Shown: piece by piece, positions 1 to 12,200 of the stretch
How the letters are laid out: each line of letters starts with the position of its first letter
Position numbering within the stretch: the stretch's first letter is position 1
Source of the DNA: Lampris incognitus
Lineage: Eukaryota > Chordata > Actinopteri > Lampriformes > Lampridae
Length of the DNA: 64,000 nt
Assembly: GCF_029633865.1 (NCBI RefSeq)
Contig: NC_079217.1
Coordinates: 53,714,979-53,778,978, forward strand
Direction: 5' to 3'
Translations under genes and position numbers: made by a program
Notes under the pieces: model-generated
Database searches by the model: none
What the model was told of the DNA's origin: nothing
What the model saw: only the letters and a program-made list of their open reading frames with translations

Positions 1-420
1 CAATTTGCGTATAGGGTGTGTCTGTAGTGAGATGCTATAAAACCACGGAGAAGCCGTTCTTTCACTCCCTCCTGCTAGCTACTTGGTTTGAGTTTGTGCT
101 ATTTTGCTGAGACTTTATTATCGATCTTGCTATGACATATTGCTATCTATCTAAATATCTATCTATCTAACAGTTATTTGTATCATCGAATAGATTATTT
201 GCCAAGTTGTATTGCACTGCCATGCTGTAGGCCTACCACAATTTTTTTCTACGGCAAGTGACGAGCGGTACCGAGCCCCACCCACGAGAACACCCAGGAA
301 GACAGTAGCCAATAGCTTTGAATTCATAAAACCACACCTATTTTTGGTTATGATTCAAACTCCCAATGTTAAAAAATGTGTTCAGAAAGGGCATGTCAGT
401 CTCTCTAACAGTTTCTAGAC

Positions 421-624
421 CAGGGGTGGGCAATCTCATCCAGAAAGGGCCGGTGTGGGTGCAGGTCTTTGTTCCAACCAAGCAGTTACACACCTGTGTC
501 TCCTAATCAAGTTCCTCAGCAAAGACTCTACTGGTTGATTAGTGGGATCAGGTGTGTAACTGCTTGGTTGGAACAAAAACCTGCAGCCACACTGGCCCTT
601 TCTGGATAAGATTGCCCACCCCTG
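421..624. mobile_element. hAT-type palindromic MITE, 204 bp
   Basis: The ends start CAGGGGTGGGCAAT and finish with the reverse complement, extended into long arms with AGAAAGGGCC on one side and GGCCCTTTCT on the other. An exact 8-bp duplication TTCTAGAC flanks it at 413-420 and 625-632. The 8-bp duplication and CAG..CTG ends are hAT hallmarks. No coding capacity. Confidence 0.9.
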
Positions 625-1196
625 TTCTAGACTATATCCTGTTGGTTGTAGATAGATTTTTACATGATACCACTGCTTCCCTTTTTGAATGTCATGATTC
701 CTGTTTAAAATCGGTATATTGTAACTATTGTTCCGTTCTGTTATGGTGAGACTTGTGGCCTCAAATGCAAGACTGAGACATGGCAATATGGTCAATAAGA
801 AACACAAGGAAGGTGGGGAACACAGGGAAACACACTAGGGCTTGGCCGTGGTCATGACAGTAATTTTTATTGTTTCAGTAAGTTACAAATACGTTTACAC
901 ACACTAGAAATTCTCTTGGTAGGATGCTCAACATGACATATAAAGCTTTTTGAGCTGCATTTCATGTATGAGACATGCTTTTATTGTTGCTATTATTGTT
1001 GCTATTATAGCGTAAAGACACAACACAAACATTTTACTGGGCGATAAAATTATTTTGATGAGTATCTCAAAGAAAATTTCCTCGATTTCAAAATGAACAC
1101 GGGTCAATTCGGGCTCTATTAAAACTCCTTTAATGTTCAGCAGCACGCAGATGAATGATAACAAGACAGACTGTCCCGCACAAAATTTTCCCTGAG

Positions 1197-1637
1197 GGTG
1201 TCCGGGTAGCGTAGCGGTCTATTTCATTGCCTACCAACACGGGGGTCGCCGGTTCGAATCCCCGTGTTACCCCCGGCTTGGTCGGGCATCCCTACAGACG
1301 CAATTGGCTGTGTTTGCGGGTTGGAAGCCGGATGTGGTTATGTGTCCTGGTCGTTGAACTAGTGCCTCCTCTGGTCGGTCAGTATGCCTGTTTGTGGGGG
1401 AGGGGGAACTGGGGGGAGTAGCGTGGTCCTCCCACATGATACGTCCCCCTAGCAAAACTCCTCACTGTCAGGTGAAAAGAAGCGGCTGGTGAATCCATGT
1501 GTATCAGAGGAGGCCTATGGTAGTCTGCATCCCTCCCCAGATTGGCAGACGGGGTGGAGCAGTGACCAGGACCACTCGGAAGAGTGGGATGATTGGCCAG
1601 ATGCAATTGGGGAGAAAAAAAAAAGGGGGGGGGGACC
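1197..1637 (+). mobile_element. tRNA-derived SINE, family A, full length
   Basis: It starts GGTGTCCGGGTAGCGTAGCG, has an A-box-like TAGCGTAGCGG and a B box GGTTCGAATCC, a body of about 440 bp, and a 3' tail of an A run followed by a G run. Flanking duplication TCCCTGAG at 1189-1196 and 1638-1645. The same family recurs more than ten times in this window. Confidence 0.88.
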
Positions 1638-1977
1638 TCCCTGAGTGAGTTGATTAGCAAAGCGACATTGCCATCTTTTCACACTGTGAGAGGGTTTGCA
1701 GCACAGAAGGAAGCATTTGCCATGTTTGCATCCAAATGTTGAGTGATTTAAAGAGAATTTTGGAAAAGTCTTCTTCCATTTCAATCAATGTGCTTTGAGC
1801 AATTATGCAATCTCACTCTGCCCTGAAGTAACTGTAGTGTCAATAAAGGTAGAGTAAAATGGAAAAAGATTGACAAGTATTGCTTGCAGGTAGAGAATTT
1901 CAAAGAGTGCATTTCCATTACTTGTGGCAAGCAGTTTAAACTTTTAATCTTTTTTTTTAAAATCACATTTTCAATTT

Positions 1978-2366
1978 TTGGGTGGCAAGGTGGTGCAGTG
2001 GTTAGCGTGGTCGCCTCACAGCAAGAGGGTCTTGGGTTCGAGTCCCGTGGTAGTCCAACCTTGGTGGGTCATCCTGGGTTGTCCTCTGTGTGGCGTTTGC
2101 ATGTTTTCCCCGTGTCTGCGTGGGTTTCCTCTGGGGGCTCCGGTTTCCTCCCACAGTCCAAAGACATGTATAGGTCAGGTGAATTGGCTGTACTAAATTG
2201 TCCCTAGGTATGAATGGGTGTGTGTGTGTGTGTGGGCCCTGTGATGGCCTGGTGGCCTGTCCAGGGTGTCTCCCCACCTGCCACCCAATAACTGCTGGAA
2301 TAGGCTCCAGCATTCCTGCGACCCTGAGAGCAGGATAAGCGGTGCAGATAATGGATGGATGGATGT
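1978..2366 (+). mobile_element. tRNA-derived SINE, family B, with GGAT-type tail
   Basis: The head has GTGGTGCAGTGGTTAGCGTG and a B box GGTTCGAGTCC. The body contains the widespread fish segment TTTCCTCCCACAGTCCAAAG, an internal GT run (2219-2234), and ends in a (GGAT)n tail. This is a common teleost repeat; the family name was not assigned. Confidence 0.85.
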
Positions 2367-3125
2367 TCAATTTTTACTACTGCAAATATCAATTTTTGAT
2401 AACAGAAATTGATTTACAACTAGTTATGGCTCAATTTCAACTAGTTAAGATACAAATTGTTGGGGGAAATTATCTGACTGGGTTGCTTAGAATTGATGGT
2501 TAAAATGCACTTCAACATAAAATGGTTAAGTAGATACTAATTAATTGTAGAGTGTCTAACTGGACTAATTATTATACATATTAAATAAACTGTACACTGA
2601 GACTGTTTGGTGGGTGCTGAGAACCAGCAGGAGAAAGTTAATGTGTTTTGAAGTCCATTAGCTAGCAGCCATGCAAATGCCGAGTTTCACTATTGTGAGA
2701 GACGGAGGTGTGTGGGTAGAAGTGAAAGCGATATCTGTCTTTCATTCTTGTTTGTGCTCTCTCTCTTGTGCTCTGTCTTGGCTAGAAATGTCAAGACGGC
2801 TTAGCTGTTGGTATAGTGATCAAGTCTGACAGACTCCTTGTCATTGAGGATTGCATTACATGATGTATAGACAGTGAAAATAGAAATGGTCATTGTTCAG
2901 TAGTGCTGTAGTGGGGAATGGGAAATCAGGAACATTATGTTTAACACCGAAGGGGGCACAACAGACCAAGTAAAGAAAAATGCTTTTGCAGTTAAATCAT
3001 AAAATTTCTCAGTCACAATTCCAACAATCATTGGCTGTTGACAGCAGCTGTTACAGTTTGTGAGTGATGGTGTTTTGATTTGTTGGTTGAGTGCCTTAAA
3101 TCCTAAAAATCTGTTTACTTTGTAG

Positions 3126-3215
3126 GTCTCTGAACTGGTCGTCAAGTATGACAGAGAGCATCTGACTGTATGGGGCAATGCCAGCAACCAGATTGTCAAG
3201 AAGTGTTACAAAGAG
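3126..3215 (+). CDS. gdpd1: GDPD1 coding exon A (30 codons)
   Basis: The exon is preceded by a TTTGTAG acceptor and followed by a GTAAAT donor, and is phase 0 at both ends. It encodes [29 protein letters not shown], part of the GDPD barrel including the conserved TVWGN strand. No earlier GDPD1 exon could be recognised in 1-3125. Confidence 0.9.
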
Positions 3216-6200
3216 GTAAATAAATGCAGGACCGCGTGCTGTTGTCTTGATGATTTTGTAGAGATCTTTGAAGTTTGTCGCCAAAGTTTAGATATCTGGC
3301 CGCGTTGCTGCTTTGTATCTTCTTTAGAGTCGCATTGTGCAATTCTTCTTGAACCCTGAACTTTATGGCGTAGTGAATAACAATAAAAGTTAAAATCAAG
3401 CAAGACAGATAAAAGATAAACACCATGTTTTTAATGACATCTGACATTTTGGCGCATCCTCAGTAGATACTGTTCACTGCAATCACATCATAGGAAGAGA
3501 GATCCCTCCTGTTGCTCTTCCGGGGGTTTCCCCCATTTTTTTCCTGATAAGGTTTTTCTTGGGGAGTTTTTCCTCATTCAGGTCCAAGGTGTCATATGTC
3601 ATCTATTGTTGTATATTGTACTGATTGTAAAGCCCTTCGGGACTACCTTGTGATTTTCGGCAATACAAATAAACTTGACTTGACTAGTTTGCTGAGTGCT
3701 GCAAGTGCAATCCAAGTCTCTTACAGGGTTGGGCATTGCACAACAATAATAATAACTCAGCTGGCCGGGCTCTTGTATTTCTAATTGTTGAAAACTGAGG
3801 AGTGTAGGCGCATGGGTTATTCAGAGACTAATATGCCAGTGTCCAAATACTGAGATTTATGGTTTGGGCCCAGCATTTCTTCAAGCTCAGCTACGCATCG
3901 CAGATTAAAAAATTTGGTGTATTCCTTGGCAGGCAACCAGTTGGGCTCATATGTCCTGCCATTGCTATAAGTGACTCCTACAGGTAGTGGGGTGTTTTTT
4001 AAAGTTGTAGGTGGATTTGAGGGAAATATGAGCCTCCACACGCCATATGTTCCCCTGGAGAAACCAGCAGCTGGCAAGTGAAAAGAACTAGTCTGATGAC
4101 TCCACGTATATCAGAGGAGGCATGTGGTAGTCTACTACACCCTCCCCAGCTACAGGAACAGTAGGGTGGGACCCTAGGAAAACAGGGAACTGAACATGCC
4201 AAATTGGAAGAGAAAACCCGAGGAAAATTAATAATTATAAGATAAATAGAAATTCAGGGAGTGGGGGTGACATGAGTCCTTTATTCAACAACCTCTGCTG
4301 AAATTTAGTAGCCATGTTACAGGTCAGGAAATACTATTCATAAAACATTCGATTTTGAAAAATGGAAAAACAAATCTATTCCAAATGAATTCATGAATGA
4401 GTTTCCATCCCAATTATTTTGAAAAACATTTTGAATCCTTGCAAGTAAATCCCTATGATCCCTATAAAATAAATTACAAAATATTCTCTATAATTTTCTT
4501 CACTTTATTGGCCTTATATTAAGATTCAACGCATGTTGTGATGTCCCTTTGATGTGAAAGTGAGCTACTGGAAAGGGGAGACCACTTCCCTAGAGATATG
4601 GCACTGAAGAATGACCTCATAGCCTATCATCACAAAATTTGAATTGAATGCAAATGTGCTCTAAACCTTGGTTGTTTTGTTTTGTGTTTTTTTTTGTTTT
4701 TGTGGGGTGTGTCCGTGCATACGTGTGCACGTTCACGGGTCTGTGTATGCATGTCGGTGTATGTTCTAGAACCCTCGTATCCCAGTGTTGTTCAGCCTTC
4801 CCAGAGTGCTGCAGCTGTTAGGGCTCTTCTACACCGGCCTTCTGCCCTTTTTCCCCTTCAAGGAGCAATTCCTGGAGATCCCCATGCCTTCAATTATTAC
4901 CAAGTAGGAACACACACACAGACACTGATACACGCACATGCAAAAATAATTTGTTATGGTAATTTTGATCATTGGTTTTCTATCTGGTGTTCAAGGACCC
5001 AGAGTACTGTTTCTTATTGCCAGGTAGGTAATTACATTCATCTGTTGCCAGGTCTAAAACCTCCCAGTTGTGCCGTAGCATTAAAATGGCTATTTTAATT
5101 TAACAGGTATTTTAATAATTTTATTTTGATTATATCTGACAGCTAACGGCTTTAGTCAAACTACATAAAAATTCAAGTGTAAACAGGTCCAAGAGGGAGA
5201 ATTGAAGGCTTGCTCACAACACCACTGGAGGAGGTTTGAGCATTTATTACTTCTTCAGAAGTAATAAATCCTCAAACCTCCTATAGTAATAAATGGAGAC
5301 TTTGGGTACTAGATTTCAGGCAGGACTGAATCAGTATTTTTTTTAGATCCCCCCCCTTTTCTCCCCAATTGTACTTGGCCAATTACCCCACTCTTCCAAG
5401 CCATCCCGGTCACTGCTCTACCCCCTCTGCCGATCCGGGGAGGGAGTTTCACCATGGGGACGTAGCATGTGGGAGGATCACGCTATTTCCCCCCAGTTCC
5501 CCCTCCCCCCTCAACAGGCACCCTGACCAACCAGAGGAGGCGCTAGTGCAGCGACCAAGGACACATGCCTACATTCAGCGTCCCACCCGCAGACACAGCC
5601 AATTGTGTCTGTAGGGACGCCCGACCAAGCCAGAGGTAATACGGGGATTTGAAGCGGGATCCCAGTATTGGTAGGCAACGGAATAGACTGCCATGCTACC
5701 CGGACACCCCACTGAATCAGTATTTTGTGGGTTCTTGTCTTGTCGTACGGTATTTGACAGTGAAAAGAGGCAAAGCATTACAATGTGGTATTTTTAGCAT
5801 TCAGTATTGTACTGGCAAGGTGGTGACAGGGGAGAACGTAGCTAGGCAGCATCGGATGGTGGTCTGTAGGATGACTTTGGAGACCAAGAAGAGGAAGCGA
5901 GTGAAGACACAGCCGAAGATCAAATGGTGGAAGTTGAAGAAGGAAGACTGTTGTGTGGAGTTCAGGCAGGAGTTAAGACAGGCACTGGGTGGTAGTGAAG
6001 AGTTGCCGGATGGCTGGGCAGCCGTAGCAGAAATAGTGAGGGAGACAGCTAGGAAGGTACTTGGTGTGTCATCAGGACAGAGGAAGGAAGACAAGGAGAC
6101 TTGGTGGTGGAATGAGTAAGTACAACAAATTGTACAGAGGAAAAGGTTGGCAAAGAAGAAGTGGGATAGTAAGAGAGATGAAGAAAGTAGACAGGAGTAC

Positions 6201-9200
6201 AAGGAGACGCAGCGTAAAGCGAAGAGAGAGGTGGCAAAGGAAAAGGCATATGGTGAGTTGTATGACAGGTTTAGACACTAAGGAAGGAGAAAAGGACTTG
6301 TACCGATTGGCAAGACAGAGGGACCGAGCTGGGAAGGATGTGCAGCAAGTTAGGGCGATCAAGGATAGAGATGGAAATGTGCTGACAAGCGAGGAGAGTG
6401 TGCTAAGAAGGTGGAAGGAATACTTTGAGGGGCTGATGAATGAAGAAAATGAGAGAGAGAGAAGGTTAGATGATGTAGGGATAGTGAATCAGGAAGTTCA
6501 GTGGATTAGCAAGGAGGAAGTGAGGGCAGCTATGAAGAGGATGAAGAGTGGAAAGGCAGTTGGTCCTGATGACATACTTGTGGAGGCATGGAGATGTTTA
6601 GGAGAGATGGCAGTGGAGTTTTTAACTAGATTGTTTAACACAATCTTGGAAAGTGAGAGGATGCCTGAGGAGTGGAGAAGAAGCATACTGGTACCGATTT
6701 TCAAGAACAAGGGCGATGTGCAGAACTGTAACAACTACAGAGGTATAAAGTTGATCAGCCACAGCATGAAGATTTGGGAAAGAGTAATAGAAGCTAGGTT
6801 AAGAGGAGAGGTGATGATCAGCGAGCAGCAGTATGGTTTCATTCCACGAAAGAGCACCACAGATGCGATGTTTGCTTTGAGAATGTTGATTGAGAAGTAT
6901 AGAGAAGGCCAGAAAGAGTTGCATTGTGTCTTTGTAGATTTAGAGAAAGCATATGACAGGGTGCCGAGAGAGGAGGTGTGGTATTGTATGAGGAAGTCAG
7001 GAGTTGCAGAGAAGTATGTAGGAGTGGTGCAGGATATGTATGAGGGAAGTGTGACAATGGTGAGGTGTGCGGTTGGAATGACAGATGGGTTCAAGGTGGA
7101 GGTCGGATTACATCAAGGATTGGCTCTGAGCCCTTGTTTGCAGTGGTGATGGACAGGTTGACGGACAAGATCAGACAGGAGTCTCCATGGACGATGATGT
7201 TCGCGGATGACATTGTGATCTGTAGCGAGAGTAGGGGGCAGGTTGAGGAAAGCCTGGAGAGGTGGAGGTATGCACTGGAGAGAAGAGGAATGAAAGTCAG
7301 TAGGAGCAAGACAGAATACCTATGCGTGAATGAGAGGGAGGACAGTGGCATGGTCAGAATGCAAGGAGTGGAGGTGACAAAGGCATTTGAGTTTAAATAC
7401 TTGGGGTCAACTGTCCAAAGTAACGGGGAGTGCAGTAGAGAGGTGAAGAAGAAAGTGTAGGCAGGGTGGAGTGGGTGGAGAAGTGTGTCAGGGGTGATTT
7501 GCGACAGAAGGGTACCAATAAGAGTTAAAGGGAAAGTTTACAAGATGGTTGTGAGACCAGCTATGTTATATGGTTTGGAGACAGTGGCACTGACGAAAAG
7601 ACAGGAGGTGGAGCTGGAGGTGGCAGAGTTGAAGATGCTAAGATTTTCACTGGGAGTAACAAAGAAGAACAGGATTAGTAACGATTATATTAGAGGGACT
7701 GCTCAGGTTGGACGGTTTGGAGACAAAGTAAGAGAGGCAAGATTGAGATGGCTTGGACATGTGCGGAGGAGAGATCCTGGTTATATTGGGAGAAGGATGC
7801 TGAATATGGAGCTGCCAGGGAAGAGGAGAAGAGGAAGGCCAAAGAGGAGGTTTATGGATGTGGTGAGGGAAGACATGCAGGTGGCTGGTGTGACAGAGGA
7901 AGACGCAGAAGACAGGAATAAATGGAAACAGATGATCCGCTGTGGCGACCCCTAACGGGAGCAGCCAAAAGTAGTAGTAGTAGTAGTAGTAGTGTACTGG
8001 CACCTATAGTTGCATATTAGAATGTTTGAGGGCAGTACATAGTGAATAAAATGTACATATAAGAATTCGGGCACTCAAACAAAATGGAGGAAGGTGATTA
8101 TAGTATACTGTATAGCAAACAGAGAGTAAATTTGAACGCAGCATCTGATTGGAGTTAGCTAACTGGACCAATAGGGGAATGTAATTAATTTCCTAGCAGA
8201 ATATAAAACCAGCGACACTAGATCTCTGAGGACCTGTTTCAAAACCATTTATTTAGATGAATCAATAATACCTTTTTTATTTTATTTTTATTGAGTTATA
8301 TCAAGGTCCATACAAACAATATACTTATTTACATAGGACTTAGAAGCCTCATCTACCCGAGTGTTCCGTAAAACACAGTTGTCAGGTAATAACACTAAGT
8401 TAAATTAGAAAATACAGAGGCAAATAAGGACCAATAAAGTAGATAAAAATATAGGTATAAAATGGAAAATAAACCTCATAAAAAATAGAAAACCGAACTT
8501 AATAAATAGAACCAGGATGTTGAGGTGTACCGTCTTGATACTCAAGTCTCTTTACAAAAAAGGTTAGGAAAGAAAGAAGGAAGCGAAAAAAGAGACCAAG
8601 AAATTCACATTAAACAAATGATGGTCATACAGGTGATATGTATTCAATCCAACTTTCCCATCTTTTCAAAAACGTGTCCTGTTGCAGTCTAATAGAGAAA
8701 GTAATTCTTTCCATCCCAAAAGTATTGCTTAAAATGCGAAATAGATATCCATCATAAGCGGTAATATTTTCTGATGGCAGGGCACCAAAATACATGGTCT
8801 CTAGTTTAAATGGGATGCCCACCTGAATTACTTTTTGCAAAATTTTATGAACCTCCTGCCAGAAAGGAATTAATATTGGGTAAGACCAGAATATAGTATG
8901 ATATTGATTTGCCTCAGAGAAACCACGCTGTCTCCAGCATTTGGAAGAGTTGGTATAATGACTCTTTTGAACTGGAGTAATAAAGAACCTAATGAGGTTT
9001 TTCCAACAAAACTCTCTCCATTAAGCTGAACTTGAAGTTTTCCACTGCAGCTCACATAAATTCTGCCATTCCTCTTCCGTTATTCCAAGGTTTCCTTCCT
9101 TTTCCCATTTTTGTTTCACATATAATGAGTTATGTTTTGTTTGTTGTAGACCCTTTTAAAGTTTTGAGATGGGTTTTTGGTTTGAGCTCAAAACATAAGC

Positions 9201-12200
9201 CTCTATGAAGATTTTTAGTATAATATTATTCAAGTACATTTGTTTATTTATCTTCATTAATTGCTCAATATAATGTCAAACTTGAAGAAATCTGTAAAAA
9301 TCATTATTATGGGCATCCGGGTAGCATAGCGGTCTATTCCGTTGCCTACCAACACAGGAATCGCCAGCTCAACTCCCTGTGTTACCTCTGGCTTGGTCAG
9401 GCGTCCCTACAGACACAATTGGCCGTGTCTGCGGGTGGGAAGCCAGATGTGGGTATGTGTCCTGGTTGCTGCACTAGCAACTCCGGTTGGGGAGCCTGCT
9501 CGGGAAGGAGGGGGAACTGGGGGGAATAGCATGATCCTCCCACGCATTACGCCCCCCCGGCGAAAGTCATCACTGTCAGGTGGCTAGGTCTCGTAGGATA
9601 TTGATTCCTGGATTTGCCGCTCTTGTTTTGAGTTCACACTCAACAGTGAAGTTTCTTTCATTAATAGCAATCAGTTCATTATTACCTTATTTAATTTAAA
9701 TGTTGGGACATCCGGGTAGCATGGCGGTCTATTCTGTTGCCTACCAACACGGGGATCGCCGGTTCGAATCCCCATGTTGCCTCCGGCTTGGTCGGGCGTC
9801 CCTACAAACACAATTGGCCATGTCTGCGGGTGGGAAACCGGATGTGAGTATGTGTCCTGGTTGCTGCACTAGCTTCTCCTCTGGTCGGTCGGGGTGTCTG
9901 TGCGGGGGGGAGGGGAAACTGGGGGGAATAGCGTGATCCTCCCACGCGCTATGTCGCCCTGGCGAAACTCCTCACTGTCAGGTGAAAAGAAGCGGCCGGC
10001 GACTCCACATGTATCGGAGGAGGCATGTGGTAGTCTGCAGCCCTCCCCGGATCGGCAGAGGGGGTGGAGCAGCGACCGGGAAGGCTCGGAAGAATGGGGT
10101 AATTGGCCAAGTACAATTGGGGAGAGAAAAAAAAGGGGGGGGGTTATCGTTATTATTCAAGCCATGCTGCATCTTCAAATTGTGGAAACTTCTTGGACCC
10201 CTGATGCAAAAAAGTACAGTATGCTGTTAAGCCTTGAGTCACCCAACCCTTGAACCTTGCATCTAATTTATTAGGTACTAAATCCGAGTCATACGCACAT
10301 CATCTCAAACTTTGATAGCCTCCTTTAAATGATTTTGGGTTATTACATTGCTCCACAGCTTAAGTGGCAAACGAATCCATGGATTTCCCAAATCAGTTAA
10401 GTTATTCAGCAAAACCTTTTCCCCAATAACAGCTTGAATTGGATTCTCCTCTGTTACAGCCTCCTCAATTTCCTTCCACCTAGCAAAATATTCTGGATTA
10501 CACCAACAGGTCAAAGATCTTAGTTGAGCTGCAATATAATAATCTTTTAGACATGGGAGTGCGACCCCTCCCTTGTTTTTCGCTAACTGTGGACTCTTGA
10601 TATCTAATTCCAGGTCTTTGCCCTTGCCAAATGTACCTCGAAATAGGTTTGTCCCATTCCTGAAATTGTTGGTCAGGTAGATCTAGTGGAAGGGACTGGA
10701 AGAGATACAGCAATCTTGGCAAAATATTAATTTTAACTGATTCAATTCCAGAACTAAAATTAAGAAGAGGTATTAGGTCCCATCTCCTTACGTCTTCCCT
10801 AATCTTTTGATTAAGAGGGAGGAAATTGATGGGATTTTGTTAAATCTTTTGGTATATTTACTCCCAAATATCGCATGGATTCTGCTTCCTACTGCAACTG
10901 AAGCTTTGTTGTCATGTTTTTTGAGGGGCTATATTTAAAACTGAAAATTTGAGTTTTTAGAAATTTCAGTTTATACCCAGAGAAGGAACCATAAGTGAGA
11001 GTAGAAGTAGTGAGAGTAACTGTACTAGTGAATCTTCCGGGTTAGATAGATATATTAATACATCATCAGCAAATAAGGAAATCTTTTGTTCTCCTCCCTT
11101 CATAGCTATCCCTTTAATATTTTTACTCTGAAAAATCCACTGGCTCAAGGGTTCAATAAAAATCGCAAACAAGAGAGGACTAATTGGGCAGCCCTGTCTT
11201 GTTCCTCATTCTAAAACAAAGGGGTTGGATATTGCTTAATTCTTGCCTTTGGTTTATCATAAAGAGCTTGTATTGTTTTAATAAATGTACTACAAAAACC
11301 GAATGTATTCAAAACTCGATATATAAACGACCAATTCACACAATCAAAAGGTTTTCCCGCATCTAGACCCACCAACAATGCTTCTAAATTATACTTCATT
11401 ATATGGTTAATTAAATGCAAGGTCCGTCTAATGTTATCTTGAGTTTGTCTTTGACGAACAAAGCCTGTCTGATCTAGGCCGATGATTTGTGGTAAAAGTC
11501 CCTCTATTCGTTTTACCAATATATGTGTAAAGATTTAATAATCCTGGTTTAACACACTTATTGGTCTAAAGTTGCCACAATCCAGTTTATCCTTTCCTTC
11601 CTTTGGGGTCAATGAAATTACTGCTTCCCTCCAGGAGGGGGGGGTATCTTACTCTCCTTAAGGACCCAGTTAAAGGTGCACTGCATGACAGGGATCAGTG
11701 ACTTCTTCATTACTTTGTACCATTCCAAGGGGAACCCATCTGGGCCCGGGGCTTTGTTTGATTTGAGATGAGCTATAGCTGCGTTAATTCTTTCTCCGAT
11801 ATTTCAGCTGCGAGCTGATTACTCTGCTCACTGGTTAGTTTAGGTAGGTGAATTGTCTTAAAGAAATCCTCCATTTTTACTTTGTCAGACTGCAGCTGGG
11901 AATATAAATGCAAAAAAATGATTCAAAACAACTTTGTATATCTTTTAATTTGTAGTGTATAAGGTTAGTCAAAGGGCTTTTAATTCCATGAATTGAATTC
12001 TCAGCCTGTCGTTTTTTTTAGTTTATAAGCTAGCAATTTGCTGGCTTTCCTCTCCCGTCATAATATTTCTGTTTTGTAAATATTAACCTTTTTTGTATTT
12101 CTTTTGTGTAGATCGTAATTTATTTCATTCTTTTTCTTCATTAGATGTTCTCTAATTTTTTGGTCAGATGTGTCTTTGTGGGCTCATTCTAATTGTTTCA

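Noticed and set aside
20-120. TATAAAA-containing sequence at the left edge, possibly an LTR or promoter
   Set aside because: No LTR partner, primer-binding site or coding region is visible in the window; the evidence is too weak.
1205-1265. tRNA-like heads with A and B boxes
   Set aside because: Each is followed by a 300-400 bp SINE body and flanked by target duplications; they are SINE promoters, not functional tRNA genes.
4682-5098. 138-codon + strand frame
   Set aside because: It overlaps the real GDPD1 exon 4770-4903 in the wrong phase; the conserved protein is in another frame.
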